Below are positions 1 through 6,694 of a DNA stretch of 10,542 nt, piece after piece. The notes below the pieces were generated by a model. That model made no database searches, was not told where the DNA came from, and saw only the letters and a program-made list of their open reading frames with translations. Origin of the DNA: Lachnospiraceae bacterium (GTDB lineage Bacteria > Bacillota > Clostridia > Lachnospirales > Lachnospiraceae); the NCBI GenBank assembly GCA_900771955.1, contig CAAGPW010000029.1, forward strand, positions 1-10,542. The letters run 5' to 3'. The translations under genes were made by a program, and so were the position numbers. Each line of letters starts with the position of its first letter. Positions within the stretch are counted from its first letter, which is position 1.

Positions 1-335
1 ATTATTTTACGCACCACAACATATTTACGAAATTGTGTGAGTTTTTATATGCCACGGATACGGCAACCAATCTGTTTCCGAGTATTCATGTATATAATTC
101 ACTCGGCGTACATATTGCCATCTCAAACAGCGAGACATTCCGTCACAAAAAGAAGATACGGATCGCTTCCTTTGTACTGATGGTAAGTATCATACTCGCC
201 ACGATGTTCTTAAAACAGCACTCTGTGTTTGACGTGATCACTGCATTTGTCCTGGCGGCAGTTGCGCATTCCGTGATCTACGGGCATGCATTTCAGAAGG
301 CAGAAGATCAGGTGTTGCAGGAGCAGCTTCCTTAA
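1..335 (+). CDS. PAP2-family membrane phosphatase, C-terminal part
   Basis: This is the C-terminal part of a membrane phosphatase of the PAP2 (type 2 phosphatidic acid phosphatase) superfamily, whose members remove phosphate from lipid phosphates such as phosphatidate or polyprenyl pyrophosphate. The reading frame (first full codon at 3) is open to the left edge, so the start lies outside; the TTG at 33 is an internal Leu. Two of the three family motifs are visible: the PSxH motif (PSIH, codons 78-89) and the final motif with the catalytic His and its Asp partner (KQHSVFD, His at 219-221, Asp at 231-233). The first motif, KxxxxxxRP, would be upstream. Hydrophobic helices follow each motif, as expected for a multi-pass protein. 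The ending is short and polar. Family assignment is firm; the substrate cannot be told from this half. The gene converges on nadE and is followed by a hairpin terminator. Confidence 0.85.
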   Translation, partial: YFTHHNIFTKLCEFLYATDTATNLFPSIHVYNSLGVHIAISNSETFRHKKKIRIASFVLMVSIILATMFLKQHSVFDVITAFVLAAVAHSVIYGHAFQKAEDQVLQEQLP

Positions 336-373
336 ACTTTATTTTTTCGGGTCCGGCAGATCCGGTGCAATAT

Positions 374-407
374 AAAGGGGATATTCCAATTCGGAATATC
401 CCTTTTT
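374..407. terminator. Bidirectional intrinsic terminator between PAP2 gene and nadE
   Basis: A perfect 10-bp stem, GGGATATTCC (378-387) with GGAATATCCC (393-402), encloses a 5-base loop. It is extended outward by G-U and A-U pairs and followed by a T run on the + strand (403-407). Read leftward it is also followed by T-rich sequence (CCCCTTTATATT). It lies between converging genes, so it probably ends both transcripts. Confidence 0.88.
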
Positions 408-459
408 GTGTAGTAGCCGCGGCAAAATGAACGCGAACTCCAAACGATGGCGTTTATAC

Positions 460-2373
460 TTAATCCAAGGTCTCCAGTTCCCGCTGCCAGACAGATGCGA
501 CTGCATCACTCGGCATTCTTAAATCTCCTCTCGGAGATACGGCAACCGTCCCAACCTTCGGCCCGTCCGGCAGACAGGAGCGCTTGAACTGCTGTGCAAA
601 AAATCTGCGGTAAAACGTCTTTAACCATTTTAAAATAGTTTCCTTATCATATACACCGTCAAACGCGATCTTCGCCAGACGATAGATTTTTGAAGGTGCA
701 TAGCCGAAACGCAGAATATAATAGAGATAGAAATCATGCAGTTCATACGGTCCTACAATATCTTCCGTTTTCTGTGCGATCTTTCCATCCTCCGGCGGCA
801 GAAGCTCCGGACTGACCGGTGTATCAAGTACGTCAAGGAGTACCTCTCTTAGCTCCTCCTGCCCGCAGGTATCCGCGTAATAATGCACCAGATGACGTAC
901 CAGCGTCTTCGGCACCGAAGCATTTACCCCGTACATGGACATATGATCGCCGTTGTACGTTGCCCAGCCAAGTGCAAGCTCCGACATATCTCCGGTTCCG
1001 ATGACCATACCGCCATTTTTGTTTGCGATATCCATAAGGATCTGCGTGCGTTCCCTCGCCTGTCCGTTCTCATAGGTGACATCATGCACCTGCTCGTCCT
1101 GACCGATATCGCGGAAATGAACACGCACGGCATCCCCAATGTTGATCTCACGGAATTCAGCACCCAGGCAGCGGATCAGTTTGACCGCATTTTCATAAGT
1201 GCGGTCCGTGGTTCCGAATCCCGGCATCGTGACCGCAGTGATCTGTCCATGATCCATACCAAGCAGATCAAAAGCACGTACGGTGACAAGCAGCGCCAGC
1301 GTTGAATCGAGCCCTCCCGAAATGCCGACAACTGCATTTTCTGCATGTGTATGCTCCAGACGCTTCTTTAATCCCATAGACTGGATTGAAAGAATCTCCT
1401 CACAGCGTCTGTCTCTGTCCACTTTGCTGTCCGGGACAAACGGCGCGGGATCGATAAAACGCGTAATTTTCGTTTCCTCCATCTTCAGACCAAACATCTG
1501 GTTTACATAATTTTCCTGTTTTCTTTCAAATGTTGTCATTTTCCGGCGTTCTGTATTCAGGCGGAAAATGTCAAATTCGGTGCAGACTGTTTCATTGACA
1601 AAACGTTTTGCCTCTTTTAAGACCGTACCATTCTCGGCAATGATATTATGCCCGGAATAAACCACATCCTGGGTGGACTCACCGTCTCCTGCACTCGCAT
1701 AAATATAACCGCACAGAAGCCTGGCCGACTGACCTGCAACCAGCGCCTCACGGTAACGGTCCTTGCCTGTTGTCTCATCACTCGCCGAGAGATTCACAAT
1801 GACATTCGCACCCGCAAGCGCATGCGCTATACTCGGCGGCTGCGGTGTCCAGAGATCCTCACAGATCTCTGCCGCCACACGAAGCTCCGGCATACTGCTG
1901 CAGCAAAAGATCTGATTTGTTCCGATCGGCAGTTCCATATCCGGCCCAAAGCACGTCTGCTCCACCTGCTGCATTCCTTTTGCGAAATGGCGCGCCTCAT
2001 AAAATTCTCCGTAATTCGGGATAAAAGTCTTTGGCACAAGTCCAAGGATCTTTCCCCGGTTTAACGCTGCCGCCACATTGTATAATTTGCCCAGATGCTC
2101 ATATGGAAGTCCGACAAAGATCAGTGCATCCAGTTCCCTGGTCTGCGCTGCAACCGAAAGCAGCGCGCGTTTTGCCTCCGCAAGCAGCGTCTCCTGCAAA
2201 AACAGATCTCCACAGCTATAAGCTGTGATACAAAGTTCAGGAAATACAATGATCTTCGCTCCCCATCCTGCTGTCTCCTTTGCCAGTGCAACGATTCTTT
2301 CCGCATTCTCTGACGGATCTGCAACTACCACTTTGGGCGTTGCCGCCGCAACTCTGATAAATCCCTGTCTCAC
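460..2373 (-). CDS. nadE: Glutamine-dependent NAD(+) synthetase
   Basis: NadE carries out the last step of NAD biosynthesis in the cytosol: it amidates nicotinic acid adenine dinucleotide using ATP and ammonia released from glutamine. At 637 residues it is the long, two-domain form. Residues 1 to about 290 are a nitrilase-type glutaminase with the catalytic Glu46 (FPELCITAY), Lys115 (VPKTFIPNYGEF) and Cys171 (AEICEDLW). Residues about 320-637 are the ATP-pyrophosphatase synthetase with the P-loop SGGLDS at 352-357 and the conserved GTGDMSELALGWATY segment near 459-473. The start is a GTG (2371-2373) that overlaps the hslO stop as GTGA, preceded by AAAGGAGA seven bases upstream. No closer in-frame start fits better. 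It is the second gene of an hslO-nadE operon, probably translationally coupled, and ends before a bidirectional terminator. All key residues are present, so it should be active. Confidence 0.97.
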   Translation of the reverse strand: MRQGFIRVAAATPKVVVADPSENAERIVALAKETAGWGAKIIVFPELCITAYSCGDLFLQETLLAEAKRALLSVAAQTRELDALIFVGLPYEHLGKLYNVAAALNRGKILGLVPKTFIPNYGEFYEARHFAKGMQQVEQTCFGPDMELPIGTNQIFCCSSMPELRVAAEICEDLWTPQPPSIAHALAGANVIVNLSASDETTGKDRYREALVAGQSARLLCGYIYASAGDGESTQDVVYSGHNIIAENGTVLKEAKRFVNETVCTEFDIFRLNTERRKMTTFERKQENYVNQMFGLKMEETKITRFIDPAPFVPDSKVDRDRRCEEILSIQSMGLKKRLEHTHAENAVVGISGGLDSTLALLVTVRAFDLLGMDHGQITAVTMPGFGTTDRTYENAVKLIRCLGAEFREINIGDAVRVHFRDIGQDEQVHDVTYENGQARERTQILMDIANKNGGMVIGTGDMSELALGWATYNGDHMSMYGVNASVPKTLVRHLVHYYADTCGQEELREVLLDVLDTPVSPELLPPEDGKIAQKTEDIVGPYELHDFYLYYILRFGYAPSKIYRLAKIAFDGVYDKETILKWLKTFYRRFFAQQFKRSCLPDGPKVGTVAVSPRGDLRMPSDAVASVWQRELETLD

Positions 2374-3239
2374 TTTCCAATCTCCTTTAATTCATCTACG
2401 TCAAAGGTATAGTGCGTATTACAGAAATCGCAGTTTACCTCGATCGGTTTTCCATCCTTTATCATATCGTCAAGTTCTGCTTTGCTGATGCTTGCAAGTG
2501 CTTTTTCCACCCGCTCCCTGGAGCATCCGCAGTAAAAACGCACCGACATTTTGTCCGTGATCTCAAGCTGCTGATCGCCCAGAATCTTCTGCAAGATCAT
2601 TTCCGGATCATAACCCTGTGCCAGCAGACTCGTCACAGACGTGATCTCTGCCACCTTCTGCTCTAATTTTTCAATCACTGCATCTTCTGCAAAAGGCATA
2701 AGCTGGATGATAAATCCCCCCGCCTGTGCCACAGTGTTTTCCCTGCTCATCAAAACACCCAGTCCCACTGCAGACGGCACCTGCTCTGACACTGCAAAAT
2801 AGTAAGTGAGGTCTTCCGCGATCTCACCGGTCTGCAGCGCAGTCTGTCCGATGTAAGGCTCCTTTAAACCCATGTCCTTGATGACGCTTAAGCTTCCTGC
2901 GCCGATGGCTCCTGCAACATCAAGCTTACCAAGCGCATTTGCCGGAAGCACCACATCCGGCACAAACGGATAACCCTTGACATTTCCTGCCGCATCCGCA
3001 GTAACGGTCATGCCACGCATCGGACCATCTCCATTGACCCGGACCGTCAGAAGATCCTTTTCTCCCTTCATCATACTTCCCATCATGACTGCACCGGACA
3101 TCAGTCTGCCAAGTGCTGCCGTGACGATCGGGCTTGTATTGTGACGCTGTCTTGCCTCCTCAACAAGTTCTTTCGATGTAACGGCAAACGCCCGGATCTG
3201 TCCCTCCGCAGCCGTTGCTCTTATCATATAATCTGCCAT
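2370..3239 (-). CDS. hslO: Redox-regulated holdase chaperone Hsp33
   Basis: Hsp33 is a cytosolic holdase that is inactive while its four C-terminal cysteines bind zinc. Oxidation to disulfides and partial unfolding activate it, and it then protects proteins from aggregation during oxidative or bleach stress. The 289-residue length is normal for the family. The N-terminal body (about 1-230) has typical segments such as RHNTSPIVTAALGRLMSGA (32-50) and GDGPMRGMTVTADAAGNVKGY (70-90). The redox switch has the CxC pair Cys237/Cys239 and the CxxC pair Cys270/Cys273, so the zinc site is intact. The ATG start at 3237-3239 is preceded by an AGGAAATAA stretch (weak AGGA site). The gene is first in an operon with nadE and has a sigma-A type promoter in the divergent region. 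Identity is firm; redox activation is family knowledge supported by the four cysteines. Confidence 0.96.
   Translation of the reverse strand: MADYMIRATAAEGQIRAFAVTSKELVEEARQRHNTSPIVTAALGRLMSGAVMMGSMMKGEKDLLTVRVNGDGPMRGMTVTADAAGNVKGYPFVPDVVLPANALGKLDVAGAIGAGSLSVIKDMGLKEPYIGQTALQTGEIAEDLTYYFAVSEQVPSAVGLGVLMSRENTVAQAGGFIIQLMPFAEDAVIEKLEQKVAEITSVTSLLAQGYDPEMILQKILGDQQLEITDKMSVRFYCGCSRERVEKALASISKAELDDMIKDGKPIEVNCDFCNTHYTFDVDELKEIGK
2381..2388 (-). promoter_or_regulatory. Ribosome binding site deciding the GTG start of nadE
   Basis: AAAGGAGA on the minus strand lies inside the end of hslO, seven bases before the GTG. This supports GTG at 2371-2373 as the true nadE start within the GTGA overlap. 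Confidence 0.75.
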
Positions 3240-3287
3240 TTTATTTCCTGCTTTCTTTTTGTTTTCTCTTTTCTGCTGTTTCTACTT

Positions 3288-3316
3288 ATACTACCAACTT
3301 TCCCCCTGAAAATCAA
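3288..3316 (-). promoter_or_regulatory. Promoter for hslO-nadE
   Basis: On the minus strand, TTGATT (3311-3316) as -35 and TAGTAT (3288-3293) as -10 are separated by exactly 17 bases. Each box matches the housekeeping consensus at four to five of six positions. The -10 lies about 48 bases before the hslO start. Confidence 0.6.
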
Positions 3317-3334
3317 GCCGCATCCGCCTTGATT
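3311..3334. repeat. Inverted repeat spanning both divergent -35 boxes
   Basis: AATCAAG (3311-3317) and CTTGATT (3328-3334) are perfect 7-base inverted arms around a 10-base spacer. Each arm contains the -35 box of one of the two divergent promoters. It may be a shared regulator site, or it may simply follow from two similar outward-facing -35 boxes. Confidence 0.5.
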
Positions 3335-3357
3335 ATTTCCTGTAAAAAAAGTATACT
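3329..3357 (+). promoter_or_regulatory. Promoter for the unrecognised membrane protein gene
   Basis: TTGATT (3329-3334) and TATACT (3352-3357, five of six consensus bases) are separated by 17 bases. The -10 ends 48 bases before the ATG at 3406. Spacing and sequence are those of a housekeeping sigma-A promoter. Confidence 0.72.
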
Positions 3358-3405
3358 AAGAATTGTGACGATTTTTTTACACCATTTTTACCTTCTGGAG
3401 GAATC

Positions 3406-4449
3406 ATGATAGAAACTTACGAACATCACATTACGAAAAGTATACGTTCTTTATATAAAAAGCGGCTTCCTGCTCCACTTATCTACCTTGCGCTGCTTGT
3501 CTTCATCTGGTTTTATTTTCATATTTCATCTGTCCTATTTCCGCTCCGGATAAACGGCTCAGATTCTTTTGAAGCCCTTTTGGACCGGCATCACCGTTAT
3601 ATCCAGACCACTCTGTCCGATCTGTATTTTACCGGTTATACCCAGTCCGAATTCGGACATAACAGCGGCTACTATTACTACACGATGCGAAACGGCAAAT
3701 GCCTGATCGTACTGTTGTCCCCTTCCACCTGTGAAGAAGGTCTTCCTGAGATTCACCAGGCAACCGTTACCGCGCGCGTCCTGCGTGGTACTGCGTCTTA
3801 TCAGAGCCTTTTAAACAATCTGTCCGAAGATCTGGGCTGGACCGATGACGGCATCCGCGGACAGCTTCCCGCCTATTATTTAAGTGAACCGGACTTTAAA
3901 CCGGTCACCAATAATATCCTGATCGGTTTTCTGGCAGTGAGCGGATTATATGCCATCCTGAGTGCACTCAGTTTTCTTGTGTATCTGGCATTTCCATATC
4001 TCGCTCCGCCCTGCCGCAGCCTTGCGCCGTTCGGCAAGCCCAAAGAACTGCTCGCACTTGCGGAGGAAGAGCTCGCGACACTGCCGCAGCTTGCAACGGA
4101 AGATATGTTTATCACCGAACATTTTTTCATTGAGACATCAAATTACGGCATAGCGATCGTACCGATCCAGGAGATCATCTGGATCTACAAACATTCAACA
4201 CTGCACAAGTTTTTCTGGTACCACTTTAGTATATCCTACACGCTACATATTACTGCACATCATCATGTATACATTCAGTGTCCGAAGAATATCAAATCTG
4301 ACATTGACGGTATCATTGATTATCTTGCGGAGGCAAACCACGATATTCTTGTTGGCTTCAACGAAGAGAACCGTCTGAAGGTCCAGAAGATCCAGGGAAC
4401 TCATCTGCAGATGGAAAAATTCGTGGCTCTCTTAAAAAAGAAATTTTAA
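3406..4449 (+). CDS. Unrecognised two-pass membrane protein
   Basis: I do not recognise this 347-residue protein. The ATG follows GGAGG (3397-3401) at close spacing and a good promoter, so the gene is real. Visible layout: a short basic N-terminus (1-20), a membrane helix at about 24-46, a polar loop of about 120 residues (47-167) rich in Tyr and Ser (GYYYYTMRNGK near 88-98), a second helix at about 168-199, then a soluble C-terminal part (about 205-347). With the basic N-terminus inside, the loop would be extracytoplasmic and both ends cytoplasmic; this is inference. The C-terminal part begins with a helix of small and acidic residues (LLALAEEELATL), followed by alternating strands (MFITEHFFIETS, GIAIVPIQEIIWIYKH, YTLHITAHHHVYIQC) and a final helix. 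That pattern resembles small PH-like membrane domains, but no catalytic motif stands out. No function is proposed. Confidence 0.85.
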   Translation: MIETYEHHITKSIRSLYKKRLPAPLIYLALLVFIWFYFHISSVLFPLRINGSDSFEALLDRHHRYIQTTLSDLYFTGYTQSEFGHNSGYYYYTMRNGKCLIVLLSPSTCEEGLPEIHQATVTARVLRGTASYQSLLNNLSEDLGWTDDGIRGQLPAYYLSEPDFKPVTNNILIGFLAVSGLYAILSALSFLVYLAFPYLAPPCRSLAPFGKPKELLALAEEELATLPQLATEDMFITEHFFIETSNYGIAIVPIQEIIWIYKHSTLHKFFWYHFSISYTLHITAHHHVYIQCPKNIKSDIDGIIDYLAEANHDILVGFNEENRLKVQKIQGTHLQMEKFVALLKKKF

Positions 4450-4500
4450 GTGTCCGCTCTCACCAGCCGTCATCAAAAAAAGCCACGGATGAGCCTCCCG

Positions 4501-4518
4501 GCAAGCTCGCTTGCTTTT
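4501..4518 (+). terminator. Possible minor terminator hairpin after the membrane protein gene
   Basis: GCAAG (4501-4505) pairs with CTTGC (4510-4514) around CTCG and is followed by TTTT. The stem is only 5 bp. It may add to the longer hairpin just downstream, but is weak by itself. Confidence 0.3.
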
Positions 4519-4528
4519 ACTCTACAGG

Positions 4529-4580
4529 AAAGAAAAAGAATGGAAAACGGCCCAGCGCCTGTTTCCCATTCTTTTTCTTT
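4529..4580. terminator. Long bidirectional terminator hairpin
   Basis: AAAGAAAAAGAATGG (4529-4543) pairs perfectly with CCATTCTTTTTCTTT (4566-4580). Pairing continues inward through AAAC/GTTT and GGC/GCC with one mismatch and one bulge, leaving a five-base loop. Both outer arms end in T-rich runs in their own direction. It lies between converging genes, so it probably terminates both. Confidence 0.8.
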
Positions 4581-4596
4581 ACTCTTTTCTCATATT

Positions 4597-5565
4597 TTAT
4601 CCGAATATCTTCTGGAAGAAATCTGAAATCGCTTTCCACATTGCAGCAAAAAAGCTTCCAAGCTTTGAGCCGCTGTCTGCAACCGAATTCAGGCTGTTTA
4701 AAAGATCCTGTGCCTTGTTTATCGTATCCGCATCCAGATTCAGCTTACTCAGTTTTAAAAGCAGATTGACAATCTGATCCTTTTCATCCTCCGTCAGCGA
4801 AACCTGATATTCGTTACACGCCTCATCCACAGCATCCTGAATGCTCTCCTCGCTGTCCAGCCCATTCTCCACCATCTGCTGTTTTAAATAGGCGATCAGG
4901 CTCTCCAGGTCATCCGCATCTACACCGGATACACTGTCCTCCAGCCGTCCTGTCACCACCAGCTCATTGAGCGCCCCATCTATTACCTCTTCCGGGATCT
5001 CCTTACCGGTCATTTCAGAATATGCTTTAAAAATACCGACCAACGCCGCCGTTCCAGAAATGGAGGTGGGACCTGCCACTACGATATCTGCATCCGTGAT
5101 ACCCGCTGTTGCGCAGGCATTCTGATACATACCCTCGGTACAAAACGAGATGTTTTTTGTCTGAATATTCAGACCGCTTCCTTTGTCTTTTTTTACGATC
5201 ACTACGGAAGATAACGACTTTGAACCGATCTCACTGGATGCAATATAGGAATCCAGGTAAGAATGCTCCTCCGCATTGGTAACGTAGACCACATCATACT
5301 GATCCAGCTGTGCCGCATCCACTCCCATAAGGGAAAACACGGTCGCCTTCTGATCGTCCGTCAGATCTGATCCGAGTGCGAGATATGGCTTATCTGCTGC
5401 TGTGATCTGTGACGATGTACCGGTCTCCTGCTGTCCGCCTGAGTCATTGCCCGAATCATTCTGATCGAGTGTTCCCGTCACCGTCTGTGCCCCCACCGTA
5501 ACCGAAGACGAAAGCATTGCTGCTGCAAGCAGTACGCCGATCAGTGGTTTTGCAAATTTTTTCAT
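4597..5565 (-). CDS. Secreted DUF1002 (YpuA-like) protein
   Basis: This 322-residue exported protein belongs to the DUF1002 family, typified by Bacillus YpuA, whose function is unknown. A signal peptide covers residues 1-26 (MKKFAKPLIG then a hydrophobic stretch), with likely cleavage after VGA. A low-complexity Ser/Gly/Gln/Thr linker follows (about 30-55). The family core runs from about 60 to 275. Its hallmarks include LALGSDLTDDQ (62-72), VYVTNAEEHSYLDSYI (93-108), IGSKSLSSVVIV (113-124), the CTEGMYQNACATAGI segment (142-156) and the Gly/Thr-rich SISGTAALVGIFKAY (168-182). The end (about 304-322) is an aromatic amphipathic helix (FFAAMWKAISDFFQKIFG), which might bind membrane. The ATG follows AAGGAGG (5572-5578) with six bases between, a strong site. 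A promoter lies in the 64-base gap upstream. Family assignment rests on recalled motifs and is fairly sure; the role is unknown. Confidence 0.85.
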   Translation of the reverse strand: MKKFAKPLIGVLLAAAMLSSSVTVGAQTVTGTLDQNDSGNDSGGQQETGTSSQITAADKPYLALGSDLTDDQKATVFSLMGVDAAQLDQYDVVYVTNAEEHSYLDSYIASSEIGSKSLSSVVIVKKDKGSGLNIQTKNISFCTEGMYQNACATAGITDADIVVAGPTSISGTAALVGIFKAYSEMTGKEIPEEVIDGALNELVVTGRLEDSVSGVDADDLESLIAYLKQQMVENGLDSEESIQDAVDEACNEYQVSLTEDEKDQIVNLLLKLSKLNLDADTINKAQDLLNSLNSVADSGSKLGSFFAAMWKAISDFFQKIFG

Positions 5566-5604
5566 ATTGTTCCTCCTTGGATAGTGACCCCATTTTCATA
5601 AAAC

Positions 5605-5633
5605 ATTGTGCCACAAACCCATTTCTTTGTCAA
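5605..5633 (-). promoter_or_regulatory. Promoter for the DUF1002 gene
   Basis: Minus-strand TTGACA (5628-5633) is a perfect -35 and is followed after 17 bases by CACAAT (5605-5610, four of six). The -35 contains the TGA stop codon of the upstream hydrolase gene. It suggests the DUF1002 gene can be transcribed independently. Confidence 0.6.
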
Positions 5634-6574
5634 AGCCGCGCCAGATGCTCCCCGATCCAGTTTTCAATATCCTGATAAACCTGCTCCCTGTCTGTCTCGT
5701 TTAAGATCTCATGCCTGTCGTTTTCATAGAGCTTACAGCGCACATCCTTTATACCCGCATCCTGATACTTTTGATAGACATAAGCTACACCTTCGCCCAT
5801 GTTGCCGACCGGATCATCCTTTCCGGAAACCAGAAGCAATGGAAGTTCTTTCGGTATCTTTGCAATGTTCTCCGGCTGATTGTCAAAATAGACCGCTTCA
5901 AACAATCCAAGATATGCATTGTTTGAAAAGGTAAAAGTACATTTCGGATCGGAATAGTATGCCTTCACACTATCGGGATCTTTTGAGAGCCAGCTGTTCG
6001 TCGTATCCGCCCCGGTCAGATCAAAACGGCGGTACGGCCCACCAAAAGTCAGTCCGCGCACAAAATCGCTGTGATGCTTCCAGCCATGTAATCTGGCGGA
6101 TGCATGCACGGCACGAATTGCGATCTTCACCTGCGCATCCGGAATATACCCGGTTCCCATGGCAATTGCTCCCGCAAGCCCTTCGCCATGAAAAGAAAGA
6201 TATTTACGCAGCATATAGGAGCCCATACTGTGACCCATCATAAAATACGGCATCTCAGGATATTCCTTTTCCGTCAGCGTCCGCAGCATATGGATATCTG
6301 AAACGACCGTATCACTCGGATGCTCCGCAAAATATCCCCAGTCTTCCTCCGTGTCCACCGACGCACCGTGTCCAAGATGATCGTGTCCCACTACCAGATA
6401 GCCCCGGGATGCCAGATACGATGCAAATGCATCATAACGTTCGATATACTCGATCATTCCGTGGGTAATCTGTAAGACTGCCTTACATTTTCCTGCATCC
6501 GGCATCCAGCGCACCGCATGGATCTGCGTCTTTCCATCATTTGATAAGAACGTAAAATCTTCCTTTTTCGGCAT
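5630..6574 (-). CDS. Alpha/beta hydrolase, monoacylglycerol lipase/lysophospholipase type
   Basis: This 314-residue cytosolic serine hydrolase resembles the Hydrolase_4 group (lysophospholipase PldB, monoacylglycerol lipase), which cleaves ester bonds in acylglycerols or lysolipids. There is no signal peptide or membrane helix. The nucleophile elbow is GHSMGS (114-119) with Ser116. The acid is most likely Asp254 (SGKDDPVG, 250-257) and the base His288 (ENDRHEILNE, 284-293). The HGM segment at 38-40 fits the oxyanion hole, and GHDHLGHG (63-70) is typical of this group. A lid region lies roughly between 140 and 235. The ATG at 6572-6574 follows AGGGGG (6583-6588) eight bases upstream. It sits between recJ and the DUF1002 gene and likely has its own promoter. 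The enzyme class is firm; the substrate is inferred only from family resemblance. Confidence 0.92.
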   Translation of the reverse strand: MPKKEDFTFLSNDGKTQIHAVRWMPDAGKCKAVLQITHGMIEYIERYDAFASYLASRGYLVVGHDHLGHGASVDTEEDWGYFAEHPSDTVVSDIHMLRTLTEKEYPEMPYFMMGHSMGSYMLRKYLSFHGEGLAGAIAMGTGYIPDAQVKIAIRAVHASARLHGWKHHSDFVRGLTFGGPYRRFDLTGADTTNSWLSKDPDSVKAYYSDPKCTFTFSNNAYLGLFEAVYFDNQPENIAKIPKELPLLLVSGKDDPVGNMGEGVAYVYQKYQDAGIKDVRCKLYENDRHEILNETDREQVYQDIENWIGEHLARL

Positions 6575-6617
6575 GATCTCATCCCCCTGTTATCCTCTTT
6601 TATATAATTGTTTTTCT

Positions 6618-6646
6618 ATTTTACAATCTTTTTGACGCTTCGACAA
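6618..6646 (-). promoter_or_regulatory. Candidate promoter for the hydrolase gene
   Basis: Minus-strand TTGTCG (6641-6646, four of six) and TAAAAT (6618-6623, five of six) are separated by 17 bases in the 120-base gap after recJ. Just upstream is the near-palindrome TGTCAGACA (6651-6659), a possible but unproven operator. I see no clear recJ terminator here, so read-through from recJ is also possible. Confidence 0.5.
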
Positions 6647-6694
6647 TCCCTGTCTGACAAATTTTATAGTAATTTAATAGTATGTTTTTCCGCA

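Noticed and set aside
460..2373. Many open frames on both strands inside nadE, including 883-1305 (+), 1648-2064 (+) and 1827-2045 (-)
   Set aside because: They lie wholly within a well-conserved gene, lack convincing ribosome sites, and their translations look like out-of-frame noise.
4511..4777. Plus-strand frame of 88 codons after the membrane protein gene
   Set aside because: It runs through the terminator hairpin and the antisense of the DUF1002 gene; the hydrophobic start comes from T-rich terminator sequence.
6654..6683. Possible rightward promoter (CTGACA, 18 bases, TAGTAT) antisense to recJ
   Set aside because: The boxes are weak, the region is AT-rich so chance matches are expected, and no gene or RNA structure follows on the + strand.
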